Source: Microbacterium sp. MYb54 (GTDB taxonomy: Bacteria; Actinomycetota; Actinomycetes; Actinomycetales; Microbacteriaceae). Taken from it: a DNA stretch of 64,000 nucleotides. Positions 7,966 through 16,445 of this stretch are shown in pieces. The notes below the pieces were generated by a model. The model was given only the letters and a program-made list of their open reading frames with translations. It was not told where the DNA came from and made no database searches. The position numbers and the translations under genes are program-made. Position 1 is the stretch's first letter, and each line of letters begins with the position of its first letter. Location: NCBI RefSeq assembly GCF_002979515.1, contig NZ_PCPA01000004.1, positions 1 through 64,000 of the forward strand, read 5' to 3'.

Positions 7966-10900
7966 TCAACGGAAATCCCTCGATCGGTGCGTGATACCGG
8001 TGCGCAGGTCCTCGAATCCATCCGCGAGCACGTTGACCACGCCCTCGGATGACCGCTCCAGGATGCCGCGGATGATCAGTGCCGGTGAATCCCGGGCGAC
8101 GCGGCGGTAGCGGTTCCAGACCCCGGCCGAGCAGACGACGTTCACCAGGCCGCTCTCGTCCTCGAGATTCACGAAGGTGATCCCGGCTGCCGTGGCGGGG
8201 CGCTGGCGGTGGGTGACGAGACCGGCGACCTCGATGCGTCGACCGACCTCGTGCCCCTGCAGATCGACCGCGGTCAGCACGCCGCGGGTGCGCAGCGCAT
8301 CGCGGAAATGGGCCATCGGATGATCGTCGGTCGACACCCCGGTCGCCCAGAGGTCGGCGGAGAGACGCTCGTAGCTGGTCTGATCCGCGAACAGAGGCGG
8401 TTGCACGGCCACAGTGGTTCCCGGGAGGAAGCGCGACCTGTCCTCTGCCGCCGCCCCGGCCAGCCAGATCGCCTCCCGGCGTTCCAGGCCCAGGCAGTCG
8501 AACGCGCCTGCGGTGGCGAGAGCCTCCAACTGCGCGGCGGTGGCATCCGTCCGTCGCACCAGATCGTGCAGATCCCGGTAGCGACCGTTCGCCTCGCGCT
8601 CGGTGACGATCTTCTCCGCCATCGGAACGCCGATTCCGCGGATGCCGCTGAGCCCCAGCCGCACAGCGGATCGGCCGTCCCTTCGGTGCGCGGCTGATTC
8701 GTCGGGTGCCGCCCTGTCGAAGCGGGCCGCAGCCGGCTGAGGGTCGGCCAGGCACGACTCCCGACCGGTGGGGCCGCTCCCTGTCGCCTCGACGATCGGC
8801 TCCAGAGTCTCCGTCGCACCGGAGACGTGCAGATCGGGACGGAGAACCTCCACCCCATGGCGCCGTGCATCCGATGTCAGGGTCGCCGCGGAGTAGAAGC
8901 CCATGGGCTGCGAGCGCAGCAGGCCTGCGAGGAACGCCGCGGGGTAGTGCAGCTTCAGCCAGGAGCTGGCATAGACGAGCAGGGCGAACGACAGCGAGTG
9001 CGATTCGGCGAACCCGAAGTTCGAGAACGCCTGGATCTGCGCGTAGATGCGATCGGCGGCCTCGTCGACGAGACCGCGCCTGGCCATCCCCGCGTACAGC
9101 TTGTCCCTGACCTTCTCGATCTTCTCCAGGCCGCGCTTGGAGCCCATGGCGCGGCGCAGCAGGTCGGCCTCATCGGCCGTGCAGTCGCCGATCGCCGTGG
9201 CCATCTGGATGAGCTGCTCCTGGAAGATCGGGATGCCCAGCGTGCGTTTCAGGATCTCCTCGAGATCGCTGTGCGGGTAAGGGATCGTGAATTCCACCAG
9301 CTTCTGCCCGCGAGCAGCCCGCCCCCGGTTCTCCTCGTCGATGCGGTCCTTCGCCATCTTGCGCCGTACGAACGGATGCACCGCACCGCCCTGGATGGGG
9401 CCGGGGCGGATGAGTGCGATCTGGATGGCGAGGTCGTAGAAGCACCGCGGCTGCAGGCGGGGGAGCAGGCCGATCTGGGCGCGGGACTCCACCTGGAACA
9501 CGCCGATCGAATCCGCTCGGCAGAGCATGTCGTAGACCGCCGGCTCCTCCTTGGGGATGCTCTCGAGCGTCCACTCCTCGCCGGTGGTCTCCCGGATCAG
9601 GTCGAAGCAATGCTGAAGGGCTGCGAGCATCCCGAGGCCCAGCAGATCGAACTTCACCAGTCCCATGAAGGCGGAGTCATCCTTGTCCCACTGGATGACG
9701 GTGCGATTCTCCATGCGGGCGTGCTCCACGGGCACGACCTCGCCGACCGGGCGCGCAGTGAGCACCATGCCGCCGGAGTGGATACCGAGATGGCGGGGCG
9801 CCTTCAGCAGCTCACCGGCATAGGCGAGCACGTTCTCGGGGATGTCGTGGCCCTCGACGGGTTCCAACCCGGCACCCCAGCCGTCTACCTGTCGGGACCA
9901 GGCATCCTGCTGCCCGGGGGAATGACCGAGTGCCCTCGCCATGTCGCGCACCGCGTTCTTCGGCCGGTACTGGATGACGTTCGCCACCTGGGCCGCGCGC
10001 TCTCTGCCGTACTCCCGATAGACCCACTGGATGATCTCCTCGCGGCGGTCGGAGTCGAAGTCCACGTCGATATCGGGCTCCTCCGTCCGCGTGGTCGCGA
10101 GGAACCTCTCGAAGGGGAGGCGGTAGAGGATCGGATCGACGGCGGTGATCCCCAGCAGGTAGCAGACAGCGCTCGCCGCAGCCGATCCCCGACCCTGGCA
10201 GAGGATGCCGAGCCTCCGCGCCTCGGTCACGATGCCGTGCACGATGAGGAAGTACCCCGGAAAGTCCTTCTCCTGGATCACGTCGAGTTCGCGTGCGATT
10301 CGACGGCGGCCGTCATCGTCCAGGCGCGGATACTTCGACGGCACGGCCTCCCAGACCAGATGACGCAGCCAGGTCATCGGGGTGTGTCCCTCCGGTACCC
10401 TCTGCTGCGGCAGTGCCGGTCGGGCGAGCCGCAGCGGGAAGGCGGATGCCGCTGCCAGTTCGAGCCCGTACGAGATCGCTCCGGGATAGCGCTGGAAGCG
10501 CGTCGACATCTCGGCTCCGCTGCGCAGGTGCGCACCCCCGTGTGCGGGCAGCCAGCCGTCGAGCTCGTCCATGCTGCGCACCGCACGGACCGCGGCGACG
10601 GCCTCGGCGAGCGGTGCCTGCGCAGGGGTGGCGTAGTGCACGTTGTTGGTCGCGACCACCGGCAGTCGCAGCCGACGGGCGAGGTCGGCGAGGGTGTCGT
10701 TGCGGCGGGTGTCCAGCGGGTCGCCATGGTCGAAGAGCTCGACGGCGACGTGGTCGCTCCCGAACCGGTCGACGAGGGAGCGCAGCGGTGTGAGGCCGTC
10801 GCCCGCCTCGAGGCCGCGGCGCACGGCGCCCTTGCGGCATCCGGTAAGGATCGTCCAGTCGCCGCCAGCGCGTGCAGCGAGGTCATCGAGGTCGTAGACC

Positions 10901-11430
10901 GGACGACCCTTCTCGCCGCCGCGCAGCTGTGCGGCGGTGATCGCACCCGAGAGTCGGTGGTACCCCTCCATCCCACGGGCGAGGACCAGCAGATGCTCGC
11001 CCGCGGGATCGGCGGAACCTCGCTGGGGTGCGGGCAGGTCGAGGGAGAGCTCGGCTCCGAACACCGTCTGCAGCGGGCTCTGCATGAGGTCGGCCACCTC
11101 GGCGAAGCGTGCGGCACCGTAGAAGCCGTCGTGGTCGGTGAGGGCGAGAGCGGTCAGGCCGAGGCGGTCGGCCTCGGCGAGGAGGTCTTCGGGGGAGGAG
11201 GCGCCGTCGAGGAACGAGTACGACGAGTGCGCGTGCAGCTCGGCGTAGGGCACCGCGTCCTCGGGCCGGGGAATGGCTGTGGGGGGCGTGCGCTTGCGGC
11301 GATGACTCACCGGCCCCGGATCCGTCCGCTGCCCCCTGGGCTCGGAGCCTGGCGGCAGCGGAGGGGACTCCTCGCCGCTGAGGGTGCGCTCCAGCTCGTT
11401 CCAGGACAGCGGCGGGTTGTGCCAGCCCAT
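7966..11430 (-). CDS. dnaE2: Error-prone DNA polymerase III alpha subunit DnaE2
   Basis: A C-family polymerase of 1154 residues used for mutagenic translesion synthesis together with ImuA and ImuB. The PHP domain starts near residue 64 with AELHAHSSYSFLDGA. The palm motif PDIDVDFDSDRREEI carries the catalytic Asp residues. Thumb, finger and HhH regions follow (GLSGIRGIGVPMAEKI), with an OB-fold near the C-terminus (VAGLVTHRQRPATAAG). I start it at 11430, where the ATG shares one base with the imuB stop (TGATG), showing translational coupling. The open frame extends 18 codons upstream inside imuB. It differs from the replicative DnaE encoded at 59037 in length of the tail and in context. Regulation is probably with imuA from the promoter near 13770. 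Confidence 0.95.
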   Translation of the reverse strand: MGWHNPPLSWNELERTLSGEESPPLPPGSEPRGQRTDPGPVSHRRKRTPPTAIPRPEDAVPYAELHAHSSYSFLDGASSPEDLLAEADRLGLTALALTDHDGFYGAARFAEVADLMQSPLQTVFGAELSLDLPAPQRGSADPAGEHLLVLARGMEGYHRLSGAITAAQLRGGEKGRPVYDLDDLAARAGGDWTILTGCRKGAVRRGLEAGDGLTPLRSLVDRFGSDHVAVELFDHGDPLDTRRNDTLADLARRLRLPVVATNNVHYATPAQAPLAEAVAAVRAVRSMDELDGWLPAHGGAHLRSGAEMSTRFQRYPGAISYGLELAAASAFPLRLARPALPQQRVPEGHTPMTWLRHLVWEAVPSKYPRLDDDGRRRIARELDVIQEKDFPGYFLIVHGIVTEARRLGILCQGRGSAAASAVCYLLGITAVDPILYRLPFERFLATTRTEEPDIDVDFDSDRREEIIQWVYREYGRERAAQVANVIQYRPKNAVRDMARALGHSPGQQDAWSRQVDGWGAGLEPVEGHDIPENVLAYAGELLKAPRHLGIHSGGMVLTARPVGEVVPVEHARMENRTVIQWDKDDSAFMGLVKFDLLGLGMLAALQHCFDLIRETTGEEWTLESIPKEEPAVYDMLCRADSIGVFQVESRAQIGLLPRLQPRCFYDLAIQIALIRPGPIQGGAVHPFVRRKMAKDRIDEENRGRAARGQKLVEFTIPYPHSDLEEILKRTLGIPIFQEQLIQMATAIGDCTADEADLLRRAMGSKRGLEKIEKVRDKLYAGMARRGLVDEAADRIYAQIQAFSNFGFAESHSLSFALLVYASSWLKLHYPAAFLAGLLRSQPMGFYSAATLTSDARRHGVEVLRPDLHVSGATETLEPIVEATGSGPTGRESCLADPQPAAARFDRAAPDESAAHRRDGRSAVRLGLSGIRGIGVPMAEKIVTEREANGRYRDLHDLVRRTDATAAQLEALATAGAFDCLGLERREAIWLAGAAAEDRSRFLPGTTVAVQPPLFADQTSYERLSADLWATGVSTDDHPMAHFRDALRTRGVLTAVDLQGHEVGRRIEVAGLVTHRQRPATAAGITFVNLEDESGLVNVVCSAGVWNRYRRVARDSPALIIRGILERSSEGVVNVLADGFEDLRTGITHRSRDFR

Positions 11431-12968
11431 CAGCGATACCTCCCCTCGGCCCACCAGCGCTCGCCGGTGTGGAAGACCAGCCACGCACGATCATGGTCAT
11501 CGACGATCTGGAGCCGGTGCCCGCGTTTCCCGCCCCCGGATGTCCAGCGCCGCTCGTGCACAGGCCAGGGCCCGGCCCATGCCTGCACGGCAGCTCCGTC
11601 GATGCGCGCGGGGTCGTTCGAGAGCGTCCCGCGTTCGTCGATACTGATCGTGCTCTCGTCTGCAGCGATCACCCCGATGGGGCGCGGGGACAGGAACACC
11701 TCCGCCGGCAGCGGATCGGGAAGGCTGCCAGGCCAGGGGGACCCAGGATCGCGCGGGGGGACAGCGCGCTCTCCCCAGGGCGTGAGCACCTGACGGTCGG
11801 CGAGCCAGCGTCCGCCCGCGACAGCGGCGGTGACCACGCCCTGATGGCCCAGCATGGTCTGCACGCGAGAGACGGCATGGTGCAGGCGCTCATCGGTGCC
11901 GGAGCCGAAGAGGCCGGGCTGGTGGTGCGCGGCATCGTCGACGGCGGCAGGGACGATGCGCACCGCCACGATGCCGCCGAACGCCCGTGCCTCGTCGACC
12001 GGATCCTTCGCGGACTCCGCCGCCAGCGACTCCAGCTGCCAGCGCACCCGGTCGACGAGGTCAGAGGCGTCGAAGCAGGTCGGGTGCAGCCAGGACCGGG
12101 AGAAGACACCCCCGTTGTCGTCGGTCAGGTCGATCCGCACCTCCGTGCAGACGAGCGAGGCGTCGCCGAGAGCGAGCATCACCGCGTCCGCCGTCTGGCG
12201 CACCGCGAAGGCGACCTGATCCGTTCCGCCCAGCGGGGAGTCGAACTCGATGCTCCGTACCAGCTCCGGATCGGGCGGGCGCGGCGTCAGCGGGCGGGAG
12301 TCGGCACCGGCGGCGAGTGCGTGCAGACGCGCACCGTGCTCGCCGAAGCGATCGCGCACGTCGAGTGGGGCGAGTGCGGTGAACTCGCCGAGCGTGCGCA
12401 CTCCGAGCCGGATGAGGAGGCCGGCGATCTGTTCGTCGCGCAGCACCTGCACGGGGTACGGCGCCAGGAATTCCCTGGAGCCTCCTGGCGGCACGACCGC
12501 GCAGGGGGCGGGGCCTCGTGCGGCGATCTCGGCCGTGAACGGGCCGTCGGCGACGCCGATGCGCACTTCGGGGAAGCCGACTTCCTTGAGGATCGCAGTG
12601 AGGGCTTCGGCGGCCTCCGCCTCTCCTCCGTGATAGCGGGAGATGCCCCTGGCGCGGAGGATCGCGAGCCCCGGTCGCAGCAGTGTGACCCCGGGGGCGT
12701 GCTTCTCGATCAGGTGCAGCACCGGGAGGAAGGCGCGTTCGTCCCTGTCGGGGTCGTGGGGGAGCACCCGCAACGACGAGAGGTGTCCCTGCGCGACCCG
12801 GCGGCGCTGACCGGTGCGCACGCCGTGCTCTCTGGCAGATGCGGTGCAGGCGACGATCGTGTTCGCCTGCACCAGGGCGGTGGGCGGATGCGGGGGCGCG
12901 CTCCCGAGGGCGGCACGCATCGGCCAGTCGGGGAACCACAGCACGAGGACGCGGAGCGGAGCGTTCAT
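11430..12968 (-). CDS. imuB: ImuB, inactive Y-family polymerase-like mutasome subunit
   Basis: A 512-residue Y-family polymerase relative that bridges ImuA, DnaE2 and the beta clamp. The N-terminal strand reads RVLVLWFPDWPM, without the catalytic Asp pair of active DinB. The second acidic motif is also missing, where GLAILRARG replaces SxDE. This matches known ImuB proteins, which are catalytically dead. QPGLF at about residue 350 resembles a clamp-binding pentapeptide. The C-terminal region of about 130 residues includes WAGPWPVHERRW, typical of the family. The ATG at 12968 overlaps the imuA stop by four bases. An in-frame ATG five codons upstream is less likely. Confidence 0.93.
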   Translation of the reverse strand: MNAPLRVLVLWFPDWPMRAALGSAPPHPPTALVQANTIVACTASAREHGVRTGQRRRVAQGHLSSLRVLPHDPDRDERAFLPVLHLIEKHAPGVTLLRPGLAILRARGISRYHGGEAEAAEALTAILKEVGFPEVRIGVADGPFTAEIAARGPAPCAVVPPGGSREFLAPYPVQVLRDEQIAGLLIRLGVRTLGEFTALAPLDVRDRFGEHGARLHALAAGADSRPLTPRPPDPELVRSIEFDSPLGGTDQVAFAVRQTADAVMLALGDASLVCTEVRIDLTDDNGGVFSRSWLHPTCFDASDLVDRVRWQLESLAAESAKDPVDEARAFGGIVAVRIVPAAVDDAAHHQPGLFGSGTDERLHHAVSRVQTMLGHQGVVTAAVAGGRWLADRQVLTPWGERAVPPRDPGSPWPGSLPDPLPAEVFLSPRPIGVIAADESTISIDERGTLSNDPARIDGAAVQAWAGPWPVHERRWTSGGGKRGHRLQIVDDHDRAWLVFHTGERWWAEGRYR

Positions 12969-13747
12969 CCGGCTTCCGCCCATCGCAGGAGCTCACCGGG
13001 AGCAGGCTCGCCGGGAGCGGTGGTCTCGGGGGAGAGCGCGGGCAGCGCGGTGAGCTCTGCTGCGGTGGCCTCGAGGGTCCCGTGCCCTCCTGGCAGCTGC
13101 ACACGCACACTCGACGGGCGAGGGCTGTGCCGTGTCTGCGCGGTCACTGTCACCGTGCAGTCGGAGAGCAGCCCCCAGCCGGCGCCCAGGCCGTGCCAGT
13201 GCGGGTCGTGAAGTCGTATCGTGCCCTCGCTCTGCGGCCAGCGCTCGGTGCCGGGCGACTCCGTGACCAGGAGCGTGCATCCGCGATCGCGCAGGCGGGC
13301 GCTCAGCCGGGAGACGTCGGCGTCTCGCGCCCGCATGCCGGGGGATACGACGATCAGGGGCACGACCTCGGCCAGGGCGGAGGTCGCCGCGAGCCAGCGC
13401 TCGCCGGGGCTGGGGACGAGGATCAGACGGGCGAGATCGATGCCGAACGCGGCTGCTGCTTCGACGCCGAGGTTCGGCATGCCGACCACTGCGCACCAGA
13501 GCCCCTTCTGCGATGCCGCACTGAGCAGTGCGAGCACGAGACTCGGTGAAGGGGAGACGGTGTAGGAGGTGCCGGTCTGCAGGCCCTCCTCCGGCAGGAG
13601 TGCGGCGAAGGCGGGGTCGAGGGGCAGCAGCGCATGTTCGCTGCGTCGCCGCTGCATCCTGCTGATCTCGCGGCGCAGTCGCAGGACTTCTCCCGCCCGG
13701 GAGTCGCTGTCCGGAGAGAGCGAGACCACCGCATCGAGCCCGATCAC
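12965..13747 (-). CDS. imuA: ImuA-like mutasome accessory protein
   Basis: A 260-residue protein at the head of the mutasome operon. Position and the RecA-like alternation of strands and helices identify it as the actinobacterial ImuA. A normal Walker A is not present: the equivalent loop after strand 1 reads SPSPSLVLALL and lacks GKT/S, so ATP hydrolysis is doubtful. A Walker-B-like hydrophobic strand, VVPLIVVS, is visible. I chose the GTG at 13747 because AAAGGA precedes it and because the promoter-like AT-rich palindrome lies just upstream. The ATG at 13813 would put that palindrome inside the gene. It may recruit ImuB and DnaE2 to damaged sites, as known for the family. Confidence 0.82.
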   Translation of the reverse strand: MIGLDAVVSLSPDSDSRAGEVLRLRREISRMQRRRSEHALLPLDPAFAALLPEEGLQTGTSYTVSPSPSLVLALLSAASQKGLWCAVVGMPNLGVEAAAAFGIDLARLILVPSPGERWLAATSALAEVVPLIVVSPGMRARDADVSRLSARLRDRGCTLLVTESPGTERWPQSEGTIRLHDPHWHGLGAGWGLLSDCTVTVTAQTRHSPRPSSVRVQLPGGHGTLEATAAELTALPALSPETTAPGEPAPGELLRWAEAG

Positions 13748-13759
13748 CCTGCATCCTTT

Positions 13760-13780
13760 CTCGAAGATATATTCTAATAT
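13760..13780 (-). promoter_or_regulatory. AT-rich palindrome and SOS-box-like operator of imuA-imuB-dnaE2
   Basis: TATATTCTAATATA at 13767-13780 is a perfect inverted repeat around CT in a very GC-rich genome, and extends to 18 bases with one mismatch. Overlapping it, 13760-13775 reads TCGAAGATATATTCTA, which agrees with the actinobacterial LexA consensus TCGAACRNRYGTTYGA at most fixed positions but not the C6/G11 pair. On the minus strand TAGAAT forms a -10 within it. LexA control is plausible, and another repressor is possible. Confidence 0.5.
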
Positions 13781-13868
13781 ACCAAGCCGTGTGAATGACG
13801 ATAGTTCGTACATCGGACATCGACCAGGGGTTGTCCACAGGTGGTCTGCATGGGGTCTGTCGATCTCC

Positions 13869-13874
13869 TAACCT
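13869..13874 (+). promoter_or_regulatory. -10 of a leaderless-type promoter (prepilin peptidase)
   Basis: TAACCT ends six bases before the ATG at 13881, and no ribosome-binding site intervenes. Confidence 0.45.
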
Positions 13875-13880
13875 GCCGGG

Positions 13881-14351
13881 ATGGACATCCGGCTCGCCCT
13901 CATCGCGCTCGTGCACATCGCGCTGATCGGTATCGGAGGATGGCTGATCGTGATCGACGCGCGCACGCATCGCCTCCCGAACCGGATCGTGCTGCCGACA
14001 CTCGCCTGCCTGATCGTGCTCGCCGTGACGGACGCCGTGGCGACGGGGCAGGGCGCGGCGCTCGTCCGCGCCCTCATCGGCATGGTGATCCTCGGAGGGT
14101 TCTACGCGGTGCTGCGGGGGATGAGCCGTGCGGGAATGGGCGGCGGTGACGTGAAGCTCGCCGCCGTCATCGGCCTCGTGCTGGGCTGGCACGGTTGGCA
14201 GTCGCTCGCGATCGGTGCGGCCTCGGCCTTCGTGCTGGGGGCGCTCTACGCGATCGTGCTCATCCTCCTGCGAAGAGCGAACGGGGCCACCCGCATCGCG
14301 TTCGGCCCGTGGATGATCGCCGGCGCCCTCCTCGGTGTCGTCCTCGGATGA
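13881..14351 (+). CDS. A24-family prepilin peptidase
   Basis: A 156-residue membrane protein with about five hydrophobic helices. It has the two aspartates of the type IV prepilin peptidase family: D26 in DARTHRLPN and D90 in GMGGGDVKL. These aspartyl proteases cut prepilin leaders at the inner face of the membrane. It is the short form, lacking the N-terminal methylase domain. No pilus, tad or competence genes are nearby, so its substrates must be encoded elsewhere. A TAACCT hexamer six bases before the ATG suggests a leaderless transcript. The start region is shared with the divergent imuA promoter, which lies about 100 bases away. Confidence 0.88.
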   Translation: MDIRLALIALVHIALIGIGGWLIVIDARTHRLPNRIVLPTLACLIVLAVTDAVATGQGAALVRALIGMVILGGFYAVLRGMSRAGMGGGDVKLAAVIGLVLGWHGWQSLAIGAASAFVLGALYAIVLILLRRANGATRIAFGPWMIAGALLGVVLG

Positions 14352-14388
14352 ATCCGCCCGCCTCGCACCGATACCGCCACGACGGCGC

Positions 14389-14394
14389 TACCCT
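14389..14394 (+). promoter_or_regulatory. -10 of a leaderless-type promoter
   Basis: TACCCT ends seven bases before the ATG at 14402. This supports that start for the small protein. Confidence 0.45.
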
Positions 14395-14401
14395 GAAGCA
14401 C

Positions 14402-14614
14402 ATGGCACTCGCACGACTTCACGGCGGCCCGCTGGACGGGCAGATCATCCCTCTCGGCGATGCGGACGACAAGCTGATCGTCCCCTACAGCGAGACGCAG
14501 GTGGTGTACAACCGCCGAGGCGGACCGCAGAACACCGGCCCGGACGATGGGCCCACCGAGATCGACTACTGGTTCGAAGAGTCTCTCGAGGACCTCACGC
14601 TCGACGATGACTGA
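14402..14614 (+). CDS. Small conserved-type hypothetical protein
   Basis: A 70-residue protein without membrane segments. It opens with a MALARLHGGPLDGQ turn that resembles small actinobacterial proteins found in many genomes without a known role. It ends in a strongly acidic tail (EESLEDLTLDDD). The ATG at 14402 is favoured because a TACCCT -10-like hexamer lies seven bases upstream. Its last eight bases overlap the start of the CYTH gene, so the two are co-translated and may work together. No function is assigned. Confidence 0.7.
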   Translation: MALARLHGGPLDGQIIPLGDADDKLIVPYSETQVVYNRRGGPQNTGPDDGPTEIDYWFEESLEDLTLDDD

Positions 14615-15221
14615 GTCGTCCCGAACGGTCGAGGTCGAGCGCAAGTACGACGTCGACATCGAGACACCGCTGCCGCGCTGGAACGCCATCCCCGGCGTCG
14701 ACGCCGTCACCCCCGGCGAGGCTCGCGCCCTGGACGCCCGATACTTCGATACCGCCGATGGCGTGCTCGCACGCGCCGGCGTGGCGCTGCGGCGTCGTAC
14801 CGGCGGTCCCGACGAGGGCTGGCACGTGAAGGGGCCGCGGCAGGGCGACGGACGGCTGGAACTCGGCTGGCCGCTCGGCGAGGGTGAAGAGCTTCCGTCT
14901 GCGGTCGCCGAGACCGTGTCGGAATGGACGACGGCATCACTCACACCGCTCGCCCGGATCGAGAACGACCGCACAGCGTATCTGCTGACCGGCCCGGACG
15001 GGGTCGTGGCGGAGTTCGTCGATGACCGGGTGCGTGCCACCGATCTCCGCCAGGACGTGCAGCGCGAATGGCGCGAGTGGGAGATGGAGCTCGGCCCCGC
15101 CGCCCCGGCTGACGACGCGGGACGTGCCGCCTTCTTCGACGCCGTGGAGCGGGCTGTTCTGGCAGCCGGCGGCCGTGAATCGGGCTCCGACTCCAAGCTC
15201 GCCCGCGCCCTGGGCTTCTAG
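14607..15221 (+). CDS. CYTH-domain triphosphate tunnel protein
   Basis: A 204-residue protein with the CYTH signature ExExK (EVERK) at residues 9-13, followed by charged strands that line the tunnel (RRRTGG, WHVKGPR, LELGWPL) and a late EFVDDRV/WEMELG pair. Family members hydrolyse inorganic or nucleoside triphosphates such as tripolyphosphate, thiamine triphosphate or polyphosphate-like substrates. There is no attached CHAD domain. The ATG at 14607 overlaps the upstream small gene by eight bases. The substrate cannot be predicted from the visible residues. Confidence 0.87.
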   Translation: MTESSRTVEVERKYDVDIETPLPRWNAIPGVDAVTPGEARALDARYFDTADGVLARAGVALRRRTGGPDEGWHVKGPRQGDGRLELGWPLGEGEELPSAVAETVSEWTTASLTPLARIENDRTAYLLTGPDGVVAEFVDDRVRATDLRQDVQREWREWEMELGPAAPADDAGRAAFFDAVERAVLAAGGRESGSDSKLARALGF

Positions 15222-15284
15222 ACAGAGAGCGCGGTCGCGCGCAACCCCTTCCCCCGGGGCTGCAGTGAGTGCTTGAGTGACAGC

Positions 15285-16445
15285 ATGAGCCGACCGCCTG
15301 TGCTTCGATCGCTGCAGACGATCGTTCCCGAAACCGTCCTCGTCCAGGATCAGGTGCGTGATGTCTTCGCGCAGCAGCCCGGCCTCGGCAGGCTCGCGCA
15401 GCGCATCGTCACGACGTCGTTCAACGTCTCGGGCATCGACACGCGACACACGGTGATCGACGAGTTGTCGCTGGTATCCGAGATCACCGATCCCGTCTTC
15501 TTCGACCGTCGATCGGGGATGCTGCTCGCGCCGGGCACGAAAGCGCGCAATGACCTGTACACGCGTGAGGCGGCGCAGCTCTTCGTCGAGGCGGCACGAC
15601 GGGCGCTCGATGCAGACCCGGATCTCGAGCCGGCTGATGTGACGCACGTCATCACGGTCTCGTGCACAGGTTTCCATGCCCCTGGTCCGGAGTACGAGAT
15701 CGTGCGCGCTCTGGGGCTGTCCGACGCGGTGCAGCGCTTCCATCTCGGCTTCATGGGCTGCTACGCGTCGATGCCGGCGCTCCGTGCGGCGAGTCAGTTC
15801 TGCCTCGCGGACGAGAACGCCGTCGTCCTGGTCGTGAGCGTCGAGCTGTGCACGCTGCACCTGCGCTCTTCTGAGAATCCGGACACGATCGTGGCGTCGT
15901 CCCTGTTCGCCGATGGTGCAGCAGCAGGCATCGTCACGGCGCGCGAGCTTCCCTCGCCATTGCCTGCGCTGCGACTGGACCGCTTCCACACCGCCATCGC
16001 GCCGGAGGGCGAGAAGGACATGGCCTGGACGATCGGCGACACCGGGTTCGAGATGATCCTCTCCACGGCCGTGCCGCAGATCATCGGCGAGACGATCATC
16101 GGTGCACTCCAGCCGCTGTACGGCGCTGAGGAGGATCTCGGTGAGGCCTTCGAGGCCGGCAACGTGGGGGAGGCGGTTCAGCATTGGGCGATCCACCCCG
16201 GCGGGCGCAGCATCCTCGACAAGGTGCAGGAGCGACTGCACCTCAGCGATGCGCAACTGCACCCCGCAAGGGAGGTGCTGCGAGAGAACGGCAACATGTC
16301 CAGCGCGACTGTGCTGTTCGTCCTCAAGCGCATCCTGGAGGAGGAGGGGCCGAGTGCGGGCGACCGGGTGTCCGCGATGGCGTTCGGTCCGGGATTGACC
16401 GCCGAGAGCGCGCTGATGACCGTCGTCGCGCCGACGCGGTCATGA
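15285..16445 (+). CDS. Type III polyketide synthase (chalcone synthase family)
   Basis: A 386-residue condensing enzyme with the full type III PKS triad: Cys127 in TVSCTGF, His304 in AIHPGGRS and Asn337 in NGNMSSAT. The FGPGLTAES loop near the C-terminus is also conserved. It should extend an acyl-CoA starter with malonyl-CoA and cyclise the chain to a pyrone, resorcinol or related phenolic. The ATG at 15285 is used, and a TTG four codons earlier is possible. It overlaps the methyltransferase gene by four bases, followed by an FAD monooxygenase. This order of activities recalls the srs phenolic lipid operon of Streptomyces, suggesting a methylated, hydroxylated alkylresorcinol or quinone product. 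The product is inference. Confidence 0.92.
   Translation: MSRPPVLRSLQTIVPETVLVQDQVRDVFAQQPGLGRLAQRIVTTSFNVSGIDTRHTVIDELSLVSEITDPVFFDRRSGMLLAPGTKARNDLYTREAAQLFVEAARRALDADPDLEPADVTHVITVSCTGFHAPGPEYEIVRALGLSDAVQRFHLGFMGCYASMPALRAASQFCLADENAVVLVVSVELCTLHLRSSENPDTIVASSLFADGAAAGIVTARELPSPLPALRLDRFHTAIAPEGEKDMAWTIGDTGFEMILSTAVPQIIGETIIGALQPLYGAEEDLGEAFEAGNVGEAVQHWAIHPGGRSILDKVQERLHLSDAQLHPAREVLRENGNMSSATVLFVLKRILEEEGPSAGDRVSAMAFGPGLTAESALMTVVAPTRS

Noticed and set aside
8827..11793. 988-codon open frame on the plus strand opposite dnaE2
   Set aside because: It is an antisense shadow caused by strong GC3 bias, and it has no ribosome site or domain.
15222..15284. Possible terminator hairpin between the CYTH and PKS genes
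   Set aside because: Only a short GCGCG/CGCGC pairing is visible, too weak to call.
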